From assembly GCF_007991275.1 (NCBI RefSeq), contig NZ_BJYA01000002.1, forward strand, positions 62,001 through 126,000: a stretch of DNA of 64,000 nt, read 5' to 3'. Shown here one piece after another: positions 32,420 through 43,437 of the stretch. The position numbers were made by a program, and so were the translations under genes. The DNA comes from Alkalibacillus haloalkaliphilus. Lineage in GTDB: Bacteria; Bacillota; Bacilli; Bacillales; Alkalibacillaceae. Within the stretch, counting starts at the first letter, position 1. Each line of letters opens with the position of its first letter. The notes under the pieces were generated by a model, which was given only the letters and a program-made list of their open reading frames with translations, searched no databases and was not told the origin of the DNA.

Positions 32420-33127
32420 ATGAGTAGAGTGGAATTTATCCGTAATGAAGAAAAGAAGTACCATGATTTTTGTTACGAAAACTACAAATTATTTGAAGAA
32501 GGCTCATGGCTATATAAACCCGTTAAAACAGTAATGGATTTACTACCACTGTTGGAAGGGAAAACTAATAATATTAAAGTGCTTGATTTAGGTTCAGGAG
32601 TGGGTAGAAACAGTATTCCAATTGCACAAGATATAAAAACGAAAAATGGAAAAGTGCTTTGTGTAGATTTATTGGATTCTGCATTAGATAAATTAGAACT
32701 GTATAGCAAAGAGTACGGAGTTGAAGAAGTAATTGAAACGAATAAAGCAGATATAGGAAATTACGTTATTCCTAAAAATGAATTTGATTTTATTGTTGCC
32801 GTATCAACATTAGAACATGTTGAATCAGAAGATGTATTTGAAAATGTAATTCGCCAAATGGCATTAGGAACAAAAAATGAAGGAATAAACTGTATCATTG
32901 TTAATTCAGAAGTAGAAGAAATGGATATTGAAACAAACGAGAAATTAGACGCACTGATGGAAGTAAATATAACAACGGAGAATATGATGAATAAATTAAG
33001 TCATATTTATGATGGTTGGGAAGTAGTTAAGCAGTTAGTAAAGCCACTCGAATATAAAATTATTCGTAATGAAAGAGATGTATTATTAAAAACAAATGCT
33101 ATCACTTTCGTTGTAAGAAAGAAATGA
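32420..33127 (+). CDS. Class I SAM-dependent methyltransferase
   Basis: 235 aa from ATG 32420 (AAGGGA upstream; ATG 32411 abuts that site). The SAM-binding motif I VLDLGSGVGRNSIPIA (about residues 54-69), an acidic motif II region (VLCVDLLDSALDKLE), NKADIGNY and a motif IV-like DFIVAVSTLEHVE are clear. The fold resembles TehB/UbiE-type small-molecule methyltransferases; the substrate is unknown. Single gene between composite repeats 2 and 3, with no functional tie to neighbours. Confidence 0.85.
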   Translation: MSRVEFIRNEEKKYHDFCYENYKLFEEGSWLYKPVKTVMDLLPLLEGKTNNIKVLDLGSGVGRNSIPIAQDIKTKNGKVLCVDLLDSALDKLELYSKEYGVEEVIETNKADIGNYVIPKNEFDFIVAVSTLEHVESEDVFENVIRQMALGTKNEGINCIIVNSEVEEMDIETNEKLDALMEVNITTENMMNKLSHIYDGWEVVKQLVKPLEYKIIRNERDVLLKTNAITFVVRKK

Positions 33128-33130
33128 TAT

Positions 33131-33195
33131 TTCACTAACGGGGGCGTTAGTTGAAGAAGAACTTTGCTTCTTGATTCACTAACGAAGCAGTTTAA
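33131..33195 (+). repeat. Cassette-type composite repeat 3 (D half, hairpin, U half)
   Basis: Begins 4 bases after the methyltransferase stop. D half TTCACTAACGGGGGC + GTTAGTTGAAGAAG, then hairpin TTGAAGAAG/CTTCTTGATT, then U half TTCACTAACGAAGCAGTTTAA. The lipoprotein gene starts 39 bases downstream. This is the most compact complete copy (65 bases). Confidence 0.8.
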
Positions 33196-33233
33196 TGGTA
33201 AAATTAAGAAAAATTAGTAAATGAGGAGGAATT

Positions 33234-33740
33234 ATGAGATACATTCTAATTGTATGTATTGGATTATTTCTAATGACAGCCTGTACAAGCGAAGAAGAAT
33301 CACCTGAAGAATCGGAGGAGCAAATAGCTAGTTATATATCACCCCCTAGCATTTCCTTTAGTGGAAATGATGCACGCAATCAGCTAATGGCAGATAAACA
33401 TTGTTGGGCTCCTAGTGGGGAAAAGTGTGAAGTAAGCCCAAGTGATCCAAGTGAAGTTGTACTAGGAATACGAACACGAATCTACCAACCAAGCAAAGAG
33501 GTCAACATGAGTTTTCGGTTGGTGGACGATCCAAGAATAGGCAATCCTGATGAAATTAACATTATGTATTATTCAGCATCCGATGAGCTCGTAGAAACTC
33601 ATAGTGAAACACTGACTTTTGGAGACACATTTCAATTGTTAGAAACGGAGGGGCGTTATAATATAGTTGCTCAACTCATATGGGACGACGAAATTTATGG
33701 AGAGTCCTATCAAGTTTTACCAGTGCTTATCAGAGAGTAA
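33234..33740 (+). CDS. Putative lipoprotein of unknown function
   Basis: 168 aa with an N-terminal signal peptide (MRYILIVCIGLFLMTAC) and lipobox MTAC, lipidated Cys about residue 17, followed by an acidic Ser/Glu-rich linker. The mature part has two further Cys (HCWAPSGEKCEV) that could form a disulfide and a beta-rich C-terminal region. ATG after AGGAGGAATT. No family recognised. First of three genes between composite repeat 3 and the terminal half repeat. Confidence 0.75.
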   Translation: MRYILIVCIGLFLMTACTSEEESPEESEEQIASYISPPSISFSGNDARNQLMADKHCWAPSGEKCEVSPSDPSEVVLGIRTRIYQPSKEVNMSFRLVDDPRIGNPDEINIMYYSASDELVETHSETLTFGDTFQLLETEGRYNIVAQLIWDDEIYGESYQVLPVLIRE

Positions 33741-33788
33741 TGATTACATATCATGCAAAAAATTATAAACTGAGAATTGAGGTCGTAT

Positions 33789-34121
33789 ATGAAGCAATTA
33801 ACATTCCATGATTTACAAAGCTATTTAGAACTAAAGTATAAAGAAGGTAGCTCTTCATCGGCTCTGTTTATGAAACTTGTAGAGGAAATTGGCGAGGTCG
33901 CAGAGGTTCTTAACCAGCTAGAAGGTCGAAAAGAAACTTCAAACACTGCTTCTTTAGAGAAAGAGTTAGTTGATGTTATTCATTACACAGTGGCGATTGC
34001 TAGCTTAAATGGTATAGATTTAACTGAAACCATTATTAAAAAGGATCAGCAGGCAGCGATTAAATATAATCAGACTCCAAATTTAGAAGAATATTTGATA
34101 AGTCATGATCAAGAAATTTAG
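33789..34121 (+). CDS. MazG-like nucleotide pyrophosphohydrolase family protein
   Basis: 110 aa from ATG 33789 (GAGG upstream). All-alpha NTP-PPase pattern: KLVEEIGEVAEVLNQLEG (EExxE metal motif) and KELVDVIHYTVAIASLNGIDL (ExxD motif), as in MazG/iMazG and MazG-like proteins that hydrolyse (d)NTPs or related nucleotides. Function could be housecleaning; substrate unknown. It lies in the accessory array but has no repeat immediately before it. Confidence 0.8.
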   Translation: MKQLTFHDLQSYLELKYKEGSSSSALFMKLVEEIGEVAEVLNQLEGRKETSNTASLEKELVDVIHYTVAIASLNGIDLTETIIKKDQQAAIKYNQTPNLEEYLISHDQEI

Positions 34122-34196
34122 CATTATAGAGGATACTTAATTAATGTGAAAGCTAAATAAGTGGCATCAATTTATAACCTATAAGGGTGGAAGAAT

Positions 34197-34562
34197 GTGG
34201 TTCCTACGTTAGTTGATAGATTATTTTACATTTTCCTAGCAGTTATCGGTGTCCTTAGTTTTGTGGGTGGTCTTTTTAATGCCAAAAATTGGAGGGGGAA
34301 AATGAAAAAATATAACGCTATTTCAAGTTTATGTTTAGGAATATTTGTTATCTTATTCTTTATGATGGTAAATGATGTATCTTTCGGTTCATTAGGAAGG
34401 ATAGCAATAATTTCGATGTGTCTATTTCCATTATTAGGTGCGATTGTGGGGTTAAAAGCAAAAAATAGTTTTGTTAAGTGGATAATTATAATACTTAACT
34501 TATTAGCATTTATCACAATAGCATTTCTTCTCCTACTTGGATTTGGAATGGGTGAAGCATAA
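34197..34562 (+). CDS. Hypothetical membrane protein
   Basis: 121 aa with four predicted hydrophobic segments (LFYIFLAVIGVLSFVGGLF, LCLGIFVILFFMMV, IAIISMCLFPLLGAIVGL, WIIIILNLLAFITIAFLLLL) and short loops. GTG at 34197 after AAGGGTGG. No family recognised. The terminal half repeat begins 7 bases after its stop codon. Confidence 0.6.
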   Translation: MVPTLVDRLFYIFLAVIGVLSFVGGLFNAKNWRGKMKKYNAISSLCLGIFVILFFMMVNDVSFGSLGRIAIISMCLFPLLGAIVGLKAKNSFVKWIIIILNLLAFITIAFLLLLGFGMGEA

Positions 34563-34568
34563 GCAGTA

Positions 34569-34597
34569 TTCAAGTAACGGATCGTTAGTTGAAGAAG
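34569..34597 (+). repeat. Cassette-type repeat, downstream half (D4), right edge of array
   Basis: TTCAAGTAACGG ATC GTTAGTTGAAGAAG, matching the D half of composite repeat 3. No hairpin or U half follows, so the array ends here. The region 34598-34717 beyond it holds no convincing gene. Confidence 0.7.
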
Positions 34598-34717
34598 AGA
34601 TAAATAAAGGTTGGCAAATTGCATTAGTATTTGCACCGCCTTCAATAAATATTGTGGTTTGCAAACAGAGTGCATTTTCCTGTGTTATTAACTATTCAAA
34701 AAAACAAACATTGGTAA

Positions 34718-34758
34718 AAAATGAGCGTTGAAATGTTATGCATTTCAACGCTCATTTT
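34718..34758. terminator. Bidirectional terminator, island edge / rqcH
   Basis: Perfect 15-base stem ATGAGCGTTGAAATG/CATTTCAACGCTCAT around TTATG, flanked by A-run on the left and T-run on the right, so it can terminate transcripts from both sides, including rqcH on the minus strand. Confidence 0.88.
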
Positions 34759-34816
34759 AAATTATTGTTTGTACTCTACACTGAACCATTTACCAAACCT
34801 GGTTCGTCAATTTTAG

Positions 34817-36523
34817 TTATTCATTTACTTTTAATTGATTAATTACTTTTTCATCTGGCGTCACGTAAACAGTTTGTTGATTATCATAAGTGACATAACC
34901 AGGTTTAGCACCGTTTGGCTTACGGACATGTTTAATGTTCGTGTAATCAACAGGTACTGATGAAGACATTTTTGCTTTACTATAAAAGGCTGCGATCATC
35001 GCTGCTTCTAAGATCGTCTCTTCACTAGGTTCACTTGAACGAATGATGACGTGTGAACCAGGAATGTCTTTCGTGTGTAACCAAATATCTTCTTTGTTAG
35101 CCATACGATTTGTAACGAACTCATTCTGTTTATTGTTGCGACCTACAATGATCTCAACACCATCTGAAGATTTATAATAATCAGGTGTAATCCATTTTTG
35201 CTTCTTCTTTTTATTTTTGCTTTGTTTTTGTCTAATATAGCCTTCTTCTTGTAATTCTTCGCGAATGTCTTCGATATCTTCTTCACGAGCTTGTTCTAAC
35301 TGTTGGATTAAGCGTTCTAGGTAGTCAATTTCTTTCTTTGCTTTTTCAATTTCAACAAGTACGACTTCTTTAGATTTTTTAAGCTTTTGATATTGCTTAA
35401 AGTAGTGCTGGGCATTTTCACTTGGTGTTTTATTAGGATTTAACTCAAGTGTAATTTCATTTTGGTCAGGGTCATAATAATCCATTACTTTTACTTGTTC
35501 ATCACCTTGTTTAACAAGGTGCATGTGAGCAGTTAATAATTCACCGTATTTCTGGTAGTCATCAGCTTTTTCTGCTTTTTTTAATGTTGATTGTTGTTTT
35601 TTTATTTTGCGCTCATTTTTTGCTTTTTCGTTCTTTAGTAATCTCATTAAATCGTGAGTTTGGTTTTTCACACGGTCGCGCTCAGCTTTGCCTTCATAAT
35701 AAGCATCAAGCATACCACTAATAGAATCATACGTGGTAACTTCACCTTCAAGCTCGATATCTTGTAATACGTGGAAGTCTTCTTTTTTACCTTTGAAGAT
35801 CTTCGGCTCATACTCATGGTGTTCAACTTCTTGTTTAAACTGATCATAAATGGCTTCATATTTTTCATTAGAGCCTAAATATGCTTGTTTTGCTAATGAG
35901 TTTGTAACAACAGATGAGCAGCCCATAAGCAGACTCATCATTTGCTTTTCAATTTTACCTTGGTTGAAGTCAAGTTTCTTTACGAAATCAACACCATCTA
36001 ATGATAATGGATGAACTTTACCTTGGTCTGGTGGTGCAATATAAGTCTGTCCAGGTAAGATCGTGCGGTGACGGTTTTGTGCCGGACTTATATGTTTTTG
36101 ACTATCTAAAATCACTTCACGTTCTGGGTCAACTAATATCGCATTACTATGCTTACCCATTAATTCAATGATTAACGTTTTATTTTGTTCATCACCGATC
36201 TCATCTTTACTACGAACAGTGATATGAATAATTCGCTCCATATCGACTTGTTCAATTTTCTCAATAAAACCAGCTGCTAAATATTTACGTAACACCATAC
36301 AAAACATAGGTGGTTCTTTTGGATTCGTAAACTTTTGGTCTGTTAAGTGAACCCTTGCATAACTTGAATGTGTAGAAATAAGTAAGCTATAGTTCTGTCC
36401 TTTATTTCTTACAGTTAAAATTAGTTCACTGTTTGTCGGTTGGTAAATCTTTTGAATACGTCCGCCTTCTAGTTTAGTTAGTTCATTTGTTATGGCTCGA
36501 GTTACGATTCCATCAAATGGCAT
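34817..36523 (-). CDS. rqcH: RqcH (NFACT protein, fibronectin-binding-like), ribosome quality control
   Basis: 568-aa NEMF/Rqc2 homologue that binds split 50S subunits with stalled peptidyl-tRNA and directs alanine tailing. The NFACT-N domain starts MPFDGIVTRAITNELTKLEGG. A long coiled coil (about 280-440) precedes the NFACT-R domain with IIVGRNNKQNE, DIWLHTKDIPGSHVII and AAFYSKAK. The ATG at 36523 follows GAGGTGATAGAC; the long upstream in-frame extension is not credible. In B. subtilis the gene is yloA. It is divergent from the yicC-type gene. Confidence 0.93.
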   Translation of the reverse strand: MPFDGIVTRAITNELTKLEGGRIQKIYQPTNSELILTVRNKGQNYSLLISTHSSYARVHLTDQKFTNPKEPPMFCMVLRKYLAAGFIEKIEQVDMERIIHITVRSKDEIGDEQNKTLIIELMGKHSNAILVDPEREVILDSQKHISPAQNRHRTILPGQTYIAPPDQGKVHPLSLDGVDFVKKLDFNQGKIEKQMMSLLMGCSSVVTNSLAKQAYLGSNEKYEAIYDQFKQEVEHHEYEPKIFKGKKEDFHVLQDIELEGEVTTYDSISGMLDAYYEGKAERDRVKNQTHDLMRLLKNEKAKNERKIKKQQSTLKKAEKADDYQKYGELLTAHMHLVKQGDEQVKVMDYYDPDQNEITLELNPNKTPSENAQHYFKQYQKLKKSKEVVLVEIEKAKKEIDYLERLIQQLEQAREEDIEDIREELQEEGYIRQKQSKNKKKKQKWITPDYYKSSDGVEIIVGRNNKQNEFVTNRMANKEDIWLHTKDIPGSHVIIRSSEPSEETILEAAMIAAFYSKAKMSSSVPVDYTNIKHVRKPNGAKPGYVTYDNQQTVYVTPDEKVINQLKVNE

Positions 36524-36646
36524 GTCTATCACCTCATCAATATTAAGTATATCACGAATAAAACATTGATTAATAGCCGTTAACAGTTGAAAAACCGATG
36601 TCATTAATGCGACAATATAAGACGTAATATGAAAGTTGGTGATGAT

Positions 36647-37525
36647 ATGGTTAAGAGTATGACTGGTTATGGACAAGCGACTCAGAAGTTAAATGAACTT
36701 CAACTATCAGTAGAAGTCAAAACAGTGAATCATCGATTTTTAGACTTTTCATTTAAAATGCCTAGAGAATTAATGGCACTTGAAGATCGAATGAAAAGTC
36801 AAGTAAAGCAGTATTTTGAACGTGGACGTGTCGACATTTTTGTTAATGTTAATGGAAAAACGGAAACGAACCAAGCAATCCACGTTAATTGGCCTCTGTT
36901 AAACCAATACATAGATCGTGTTGAAGAAATTAAACAACATAAAAACTTATCAGGCCAATTAGACATTGAACAGCTCTTTCAAATTGAAGATGCTTTCGTT
37001 ATTGAGGAAGAAGATCATTTTAATTCGGAAGTTGAGCAAGCCATATTGGATGCGTTAGGTGAAGCGCTAAGTCGTGTTGACCGTATGCGCATAGATGAAG
37101 GTGAAGCGTTAAAAACTGATGTGTACCAATTCGCTCAAGAAATAGAGCAGTTAACGAAAAGCCTAGACCAGGACAAAGATAAATTCAAGCAAAATTATTA
37201 TGAAAAAGTAACCAATCGTTTAAATGAATTTGTTGCTGATGCAAATGTTGATGAAAATAGGTTATTACAAGAAATCGCAATTTTAACTGATAAAGGTGAT
37301 ATTACAGAAGAAATCACCCGATTGCTATCTCATGTTGAACAAGTAAAATCGTTGTTACAACAGGATGGATCTATTGGTAGAAGGTTAGATTTTTTAACAC
37401 AAGAATTACACCGTGAAGCTAATACAATAGGGTCTAAATCGAATGATGTACAGGTGAGTAAGGTAACTGTAGATTTAAAGAGTGTAATAGAGAAAATTAA
37501 AGAACAAGTACAAAATATTGAATAA
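36647..37525 (+). CDS. yloC: YicC/YloC family endoribonuclease
   Basis: 292 aa. The N-terminal YicC signature MVKSMTGYGQ and the C-terminal DUF1732 region (GRRLDFLTQELHREANTIGSKS) are diagnostic; relatives act as endoribonucleases in RNA decay. The start ATG at 36647 matches the family N-terminus, with only a weak ribosome site (GGTGAT). It precedes remA-gmk-rpoZ. yloB, which lies between yloA and yloC in B. subtilis, is absent. Confidence 0.92.
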   Translation: MVKSMTGYGQATQKLNELQLSVEVKTVNHRFLDFSFKMPRELMALEDRMKSQVKQYFERGRVDIFVNVNGKTETNQAIHVNWPLLNQYIDRVEEIKQHKNLSGQLDIEQLFQIEDAFVIEEEDHFNSEVEQAILDALGEALSRVDRMRIDEGEALKTDVYQFAQEIEQLTKSLDQDKDKFKQNYYEKVTNRLNEFVADANVDENRLLQEIAILTDKGDITEEITRLLSHVEQVKSLLQQDGSIGRRLDFLTQELHREANTIGSKSNDVQVSKVTVDLKSVIEKIKEQVQNIE

Positions 37526-37528
37526 TAT

Positions 37529-37558
37529 TTGAGTTTTTGACTATTTTTAGACTATAAT
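37529..37558 (+). promoter_or_regulatory. SigA promoter of remA-gmk-rpoZ
   Basis: TTGAGT (37529-37534), 18-base spacer, TATAAT (37553-37558), 39 bases before remA. Confidence 0.65.
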
Positions 37559-37597
37559 AGAGTTATTATTCAAGAATAAAAGTTAGGGGAGAAGAGG

Positions 37598-38687
<1,090 letters not shown>

Positions 38688-38764
38688 AGTTGATTTATAC
38701 GCTTGCAGGTTGGTGTTGAATTAGCATTTCAATTCACCACCTAGCGTGATCAATGTCTTGACCG

Positions 38765-38798
38765 AAAAGAACAACCTGCATGTCAGGTTGTTCTTTTT
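38765..38798 (+). terminator. Terminator after rpoZ
   Basis: AAAAGAACAACCTG pairs with CAGGTTGTTCTTTT around CATGT. A second, bulged hairpin lies just upstream (about 38706-38741). Confidence 0.88.
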
Positions 38799-38864
38799 AA
38801 TGGGTTATACTTAAACCATATTAGCCGTTTAATTACTAAATTAATGGTTGTTGGAGGAGAAACG

Positions 38865-40070
38865 ATGAATCAACAAAAAAAAGTATTGTTAGGAGTTTCG
38901 GGTGGGATCGCAGCTTATAAAGCTTGTGCATTAACGAGCCAATTAGTTCAGCGCGGTTATGATGTAAGAGTAATCATGACTGAAGGTGCAACGCAATTCG
39001 TTAGTCCGTTAACGTTTCAAGCGTTATCACGAAACCCAGTATTTACAGATGCATTTGATGAGAAGAATCCTGAGAAAATCGCCCATATTGATTTAGCGGA
39101 TTGGGCTGATTTTGTTTTATTAGCTCCTGCTACTGCGCACTTATTAGGAAGAGTTGCAAATGGACTTGCAGATGATATGTTAACGACAACTTTACTTGCT
39201 ACAACAGCCCCGGTATACGTTGCACCAGCTATGAATGTTCATATGTACGATCATCCAGCAGTAAAAGCTAATTTAAAAACGCTAGATGGATATGGATACC
39301 GTTTTATCGAACCAGGTGCTGGTTATTTAGCATGTGGTTATGTAGGCAAAGGTCGTTTAGAAGAGCCTGAACGCATTATTGAAGTTATCGAACAAAATGA
39401 AGCAGTAGACCAACCATTAAAAGGTAAAAATGTACTGGTGACAGCAGGTCCGACTGTTGAGGTTATTGATGCAGTCCGCTATTTTACAAACCATTCATCA
39501 GGCAAAATGGGTTATGCCTTGGCTGAAGTAGCAAAACAATTAGGGGCTAATGTCACGTTAGTAAGTGGTCCAGTTGATTTAGATGAGATTGTCGGTGTAG
39601 AAATGGTTCACGTAACGTCAGCTAAAGAAATGTATGACGCGGTAACGACCCGTTTCGAACACCAAGATTTCGTAGTTAAATCTGCAGCCGTTGCTGATTA
39701 CCGACCTAAAGATACTCAAACAAATAAAATGAAGAAAAAAGACGGTAACTTGTCGATTGAAATGGAACGTACAGATGACATATTAAAAACATTAGGCGAA
39801 ATGAAACAACATCAATATTTAGTTGGATTTGCTGCGGAAACAGATCACATACTCGAGTACGGTAAAAGCAAACTAGAACGCAAAAACTTAGATGCGATTG
39901 CAGTTAACGATATAAGTGAAGACAAACATGGATTTAAATCTGATACTAATGCGGTTCACGTGTTGACGAAAAAAGGGTTAGAACAATCCATTCCATTGAA
40001 GACAAAACATGAAATTGCACAAGATCTATGGTCAATTTTTACAGAAGAATTGTTAGGTGAATCGAAGTGA
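38865..40070 (+). CDS. coaBC: Bifunctional phosphopantothenoylcysteine decarboxylase / phosphopantothenate-cysteine ligase
   Basis: Two steps of coenzyme A synthesis. The N-terminal flavoprotein CoaC domain has GVSGGIAAYK, APAMNVHMYDHPA and the catalytic Cys in LACGYVGKGRL. The C-terminal CoaB domain shows VLVTAGPTVEVIDAVR, TNHSSGKMGYALAE and KSAAVADYRPK. ATG 38865 follows GGAGGAGAAACG. 401 aa. It overlaps priA by 4 bases. Confidence 0.96.
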   Translation: MNQQKKVLLGVSGGIAAYKACALTSQLVQRGYDVRVIMTEGATQFVSPLTFQALSRNPVFTDAFDEKNPEKIAHIDLADWADFVLLAPATAHLLGRVANGLADDMLTTTLLATTAPVYVAPAMNVHMYDHPAVKANLKTLDGYGYRFIEPGAGYLACGYVGKGRLEEPERIIEVIEQNEAVDQPLKGKNVLVTAGPTVEVIDAVRYFTNHSSGKMGYALAEVAKQLGANVTLVSGPVDLDEIVGVEMVHVTSAKEMYDAVTTRFEHQDFVVKSAAVADYRPKDTQTNKMKKKDGNLSIEMERTDDILKTLGEMKQHQYLVGFAAETDHILEYGKSKLERKNLDAIAVNDISEDKHGFKSDTNAVHVLTKKGLEQSIPLKTKHEIAQDLWSIFTEELLGESK

Positions 40071-42475
40071 AAGTTGCAAAAGTAGTTGTCGATGTTCCTG
40101 TCTCATCGATTGATTCATTGTTTGATTATGAAATTCCTGATGAACTTCTAAGTGTTGTAAAACCAGGGGTGCGAGTGGTAGTACCATTCGGACCTCGTAA
40201 AATTATGGGGTTTGTCATTGATATTACTGGAAGTAGCGAATTTGAAAAACTTAAACCGATTCATACTGTGATGGATTATGCACCCGTTTTAACACCAGAG
40301 TTATTAAACCTTTCCAAATGGCTACAAGAAGAGACACTATGCTTTAGAGTTTCTGCTTTACAAGCGATGTTACCAGCTGTTTTTAAAGCGAAATATGAAA
40401 AAGAAGTATGGTTATTAGCAGATGAAGGTGAGCTGCCATTCGATTGGCAAATCTTGACTCAAGGGCGTGAAGTATTCCCGTTTAATGAGTTAGAAGAGAG
40501 TGGTATAAAGGCGAGCCAAATTTCATCACTAGTAAGTGAAGGGTTAATAGAAATTAAATATGTCGTCAAAGGAAAAAATAGAGTAAAGAAAGATACATAT
40601 ATTGAATTAGCACTTGAACAAGTAAAGGTAATAGAAGTTATTGAAGAACTAGGGAAGCAAGCAAAAAGGCAAAAGCAAGTACTAGAGTATTTAATAGATA
40701 CTAATGGAGAAATCCGATTAAAGCAGTTGATGGATGACTTAGGCGTTACTCGAGCACCGATTAAAACGTTAGAAGATAAAGGTATTATTCGTCTAGTGCA
40801 AAAGGAAGTTTACCGTGATCCTCACGCTAACAGTAATGAACGTACGAAACCACTTCCGTTAACGGAACAACAACAACAAGTTATTGAACCTGTTTTATCA
40901 CGTATTGATGAAAATAAACACGAAATGTTCTTATTACATGGTGTGACGGGAAGTGGAAAAACTGAAGTTTACTTACAATCGATTGACCGCGTTCTACAAG
41001 AGGGCAAAGAAGCAATCGTCTTAGTTCCTGAAATCTCTTTAACGCCACAGATGGTTGAACGCTTTAAATCTAGATTTGGCGATGATGTCGCAGTTTTACA
41101 TAGTGGATTATCAACAGGTGAGAAATATGATGAATGGCGTAAAATTCATCGAAAAGAAGTAAAAGTTGTTGTCGGTGCACGTTCAGCTGTTTTTGCTCCA
41201 TTTGAAAACCTCGGAATTATTATTATCGATGAAGAACATGAAACAACATACAAACAAGAAGACTATCCGAAATATCATGCGAGAGAAGTGGCTAAGTATC
41301 GTGGTCAATACCATAAGTGTCCTGTCATATTAGGAAGTGCAACACCAACGTTAGAAAGTTATGCTAGAGCACAAAAAGGGGTTTATCAACTACTGGAATT
41401 GTCAGAACGTGTTAATGAACAGGCGTTACCGCACATGGAAATCGTGGATATGCGTAAAGAATTAGAAAAAGGTAACCGTACGATGTTTTCTGATCCTTTA
41501 GTTGAGAAAATTAATGACCGAATTAAGCGCGGTGAACAAGTCGTCTTAATGTTAAATAGAAGAGGGTATTCTACGTTTGTTATGTGTCGCGAATGTGGTG
41601 AAACGGTCCAATGTGAACATTGTGATATATCGATGACTTACCACCGTACGAATCATAAATTAAAATGTCACTACTGTAGTGATGAAAAGCCGATGCCAAA
41701 CCAATGTCCTAAGTGTGAAAGTGAAGCGATCCGTTTTTTCGGTACTGGTACGCAAAAAGTTGAAGAAGCATTGCAACAACAATTTGAACATGCCCGTATT
41801 ATTCGTATGGACGTTGACACAACAAGCCGTAAAGGTGCACACGAACGACTGCTGAAGAAGTTTGGTAATCAAGAAGCTGATATTTTACTAGGTACACAAA
41901 TGATTGCTAAAGGATTAGACTTTGAAAATGTAACGTTAGTAGGCGTGATTGCTGCTGATGCGATCTTACATTTACCTGACTTTCGAGCTGCTGAAAAGTC
42001 TTTTCAATTATTAACACAAGTCAGTGGACGTGCAGGTAGACATGAGCTTCCTGGAGAAGTCGTCGTTCAAACGTATACACCAGAACATTATACAGTTGAA
42101 TTAGCTGCACAATATGATTATGAATCTTTCTTTAACCGTGAAATGCAAATAAGAAGGCGGTTTGCTTACCCGCCATACTATTTTTTAGTATTAATTAATA
42201 TATCTCATGAAAACCATGTTAAAGTAGTTGATGCATCACAGAGGATTGCTAACATGTTAAGTCAACGTCTCGGTGAAAGTGCCTTGTTAATGGGGCCATC
42301 ACCATCACCGATGTTGAGAATTAAAGACCGTTTTCGATATCAATGTATGATTAAATATAAAAATCGCCAAGATGTCGATGAACCACTAGAGCATGTATTA
42401 AACAGTTTCCAAAAAGAAATGAATAAAGAAGAACTGCAATTAACCGTTGATTTTGAACCGTATTACTTTATGTAG
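40067..42475 (+). CDS. priA: Primosomal protein N' (replication restart helicase PriA)
   Basis: DEAH-type 3'-5' helicase that restarts stalled forks. N-terminal DNA-binding domain ([22 protein letters not shown]), Walker [13 protein letters not shown], Walker B IIDEEHE and two zinc sites with four CxxC pairs ([21 protein letters not shown]). 802 aa, GTG start. def, the usual next gene, does not follow; fmt begins 17 bases later. Confidence 0.96.
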   Translation: MKVAKVVVDVPVSSIDSLFDYEIPDELLSVVKPGVRVVVPFGPRKIMGFVIDITGSSEFEKLKPIHTVMDYAPVLTPELLNLSKWLQEETLCFRVSALQAMLPAVFKAKYEKEVWLLADEGELPFDWQILTQGREVFPFNELEESGIKASQISSLVSEGLIEIKYVVKGKNRVKKDTYIELALEQVKVIEVIEELGKQAKRQKQVLEYLIDTNGEIRLKQLMDDLGVTRAPIKTLEDKGIIRLVQKEVYRDPHANSNERTKPLPLTEQQQQVIEPVLSRIDENKHEMFLLHGVTGSGKTEVYLQSIDRVLQEGKEAIVLVPEISLTPQMVERFKSRFGDDVAVLHSGLSTGEKYDEWRKIHRKEVKVVVGARSAVFAPFENLGIIIIDEEHETTYKQEDYPKYHAREVAKYRGQYHKCPVILGSATPTLESYARAQKGVYQLLELSERVNEQALPHMEIVDMRKELEKGNRTMFSDPLVEKINDRIKRGEQVVLMLNRRGYSTFVMCRECGETVQCEHCDISMTYHRTNHKLKCHYCSDEKPMPNQCPKCESEAIRFFGTGTQKVEEALQQQFEHARIIRMDVDTTSRKGAHERLLKKFGNQEADILLGTQMIAKGLDFENVTLVGVIAADAILHLPDFRAAEKSFQLLTQVSGRAGRHELPGEVVVQTYTPEHYTVELAAQYDYESFFNREMQIRRRFAYPPYYFLVLINISHENHVKVVDASQRIANMLSQRLGESALLMGPSPSPMLRIKDRFRYQCMIKYKNRQDVDEPLEHVLNSFQKEMNKEELQLTVDFEPYYFM

Positions 42476-42492
42476 AAAAGAAGGGGTATTAT

Positions 42493-43437
42493 ATGACAAA
42501 ACGAATTGTATTTATGGGGACACCTGACTTTAGTGTACCTGTTTTAGAAAGAATTATAGAACAAGGTTATGACGTAGCAGCTGTCGTCACACAACCAGAT
42601 CGCCCTAAAGGTCGTAAGAAAGTTTTAACACCGTCACCGGTAAAAGAGTGTGCGCTTAAACACGATCTATCAGTATTACAGCCTGAGAAGATTAGACATG
42701 ATTATCGAAACATACTCGATTACAAGCCGGACCTTATTGTAACAGCTGCTTATGGACAAATTTTACCGAAAGAGATCTTAGAAGAGCCTCCTTTCGGTTG
42801 TATAAACGTCCATGCCTCACTGTTACCGAAATTAAGAGGTGGAGCACCGATTCACTATTCGATTTTAGAAGGTCATGATGAAACAGGCGTTACCATTATG
42901 TATATGGTTGAAGCCCTAGATGCCGGTGCGATGATTTCAAAAGATCAAGTGAAAATAGAAGAAGCCGATCACGTCGGCACTTTACATGATAAATTATCTG
43001 AAGTCGGTGCTAATCTATTAGTCGATACTTTGCCAAAGTTGTTTGCTGGAGATGTTGAAGCAGAAGAACAAAATCATGATGAAGCAACATTTGCTTATAA
43101 CATTAAGCGTGAGCAAGAGCGAATTGATTGGAACAAATCGCAACAAGAGATTTATAATCATATTAGAGGTTTGCACCCTTGGCCTGTTGCATTTACAACA
43201 TATCAAGGCCAAACGGTAAAACTATGGTGGGGCGAAAAAGTTAATCAAACGATTGATCAAATTCCAGGGACGATTGTGACAATTGATGACCAAGTAGGAA
43301 TTTTAGTCGCAACTGGTGATCAAAAGTTGATTAATATAACAGAACTTCAACCAGCAGGAAAGAAACGTATGAAAACAGTCGATTTCCTAAGAGGATCTAA
43401 AGATTACTTTGAAATAGGCGAGAAACTAGGTGATTAA
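42493..43437 (+). CDS. fmt: Methionyl-tRNA formyltransferase
   Basis: Formylates initiator Met-tRNA. N-terminal [26 protein letters not shown], the catalytic [18 protein letters not shown] and the C-terminal OB-like tRNA-binding domain are present. 314 aa, AAGGGG upstream of ATG. It directly precedes rsmB with no gap. Confidence 0.96.
   Translation: MTKRIVFMGTPDFSVPVLERIIEQGYDVAAVVTQPDRPKGRKKVLTPSPVKECALKHDLSVLQPEKIRHDYRNILDYKPDLIVTAAYGQILPKEILEEPPFGCINVHASLLPKLRGGAPIHYSILEGHDETGVTIMYMVEALDAGAMISKDQVKIEEADHVGTLHDKLSEVGANLLVDTLPKLFAGDVEAEEQNHDEATFAYNIKREQERIDWNKSQQEIYNHIRGLHPWPVAFTTYQGQTVKLWWGEKVNQTIDQIPGTIVTIDDQVGILVATGDQKLINITELQPAGKKRMKTVDFLRGSKDYFEIGEKLGD

Noticed and set aside
34226-34675. 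149-aa ORF on the minus strand over the hypothetical membrane protein
   Set aside because: Complement of a hydrophobic gene; no ribosome site, and it runs across the cassette repeat.
34537-34731. 64-aa plus-strand ORF at the right edge of the cassette array
   Set aside because: Overlaps the end of the membrane protein gene, the repeat and the terminator stem; no ribosome site.
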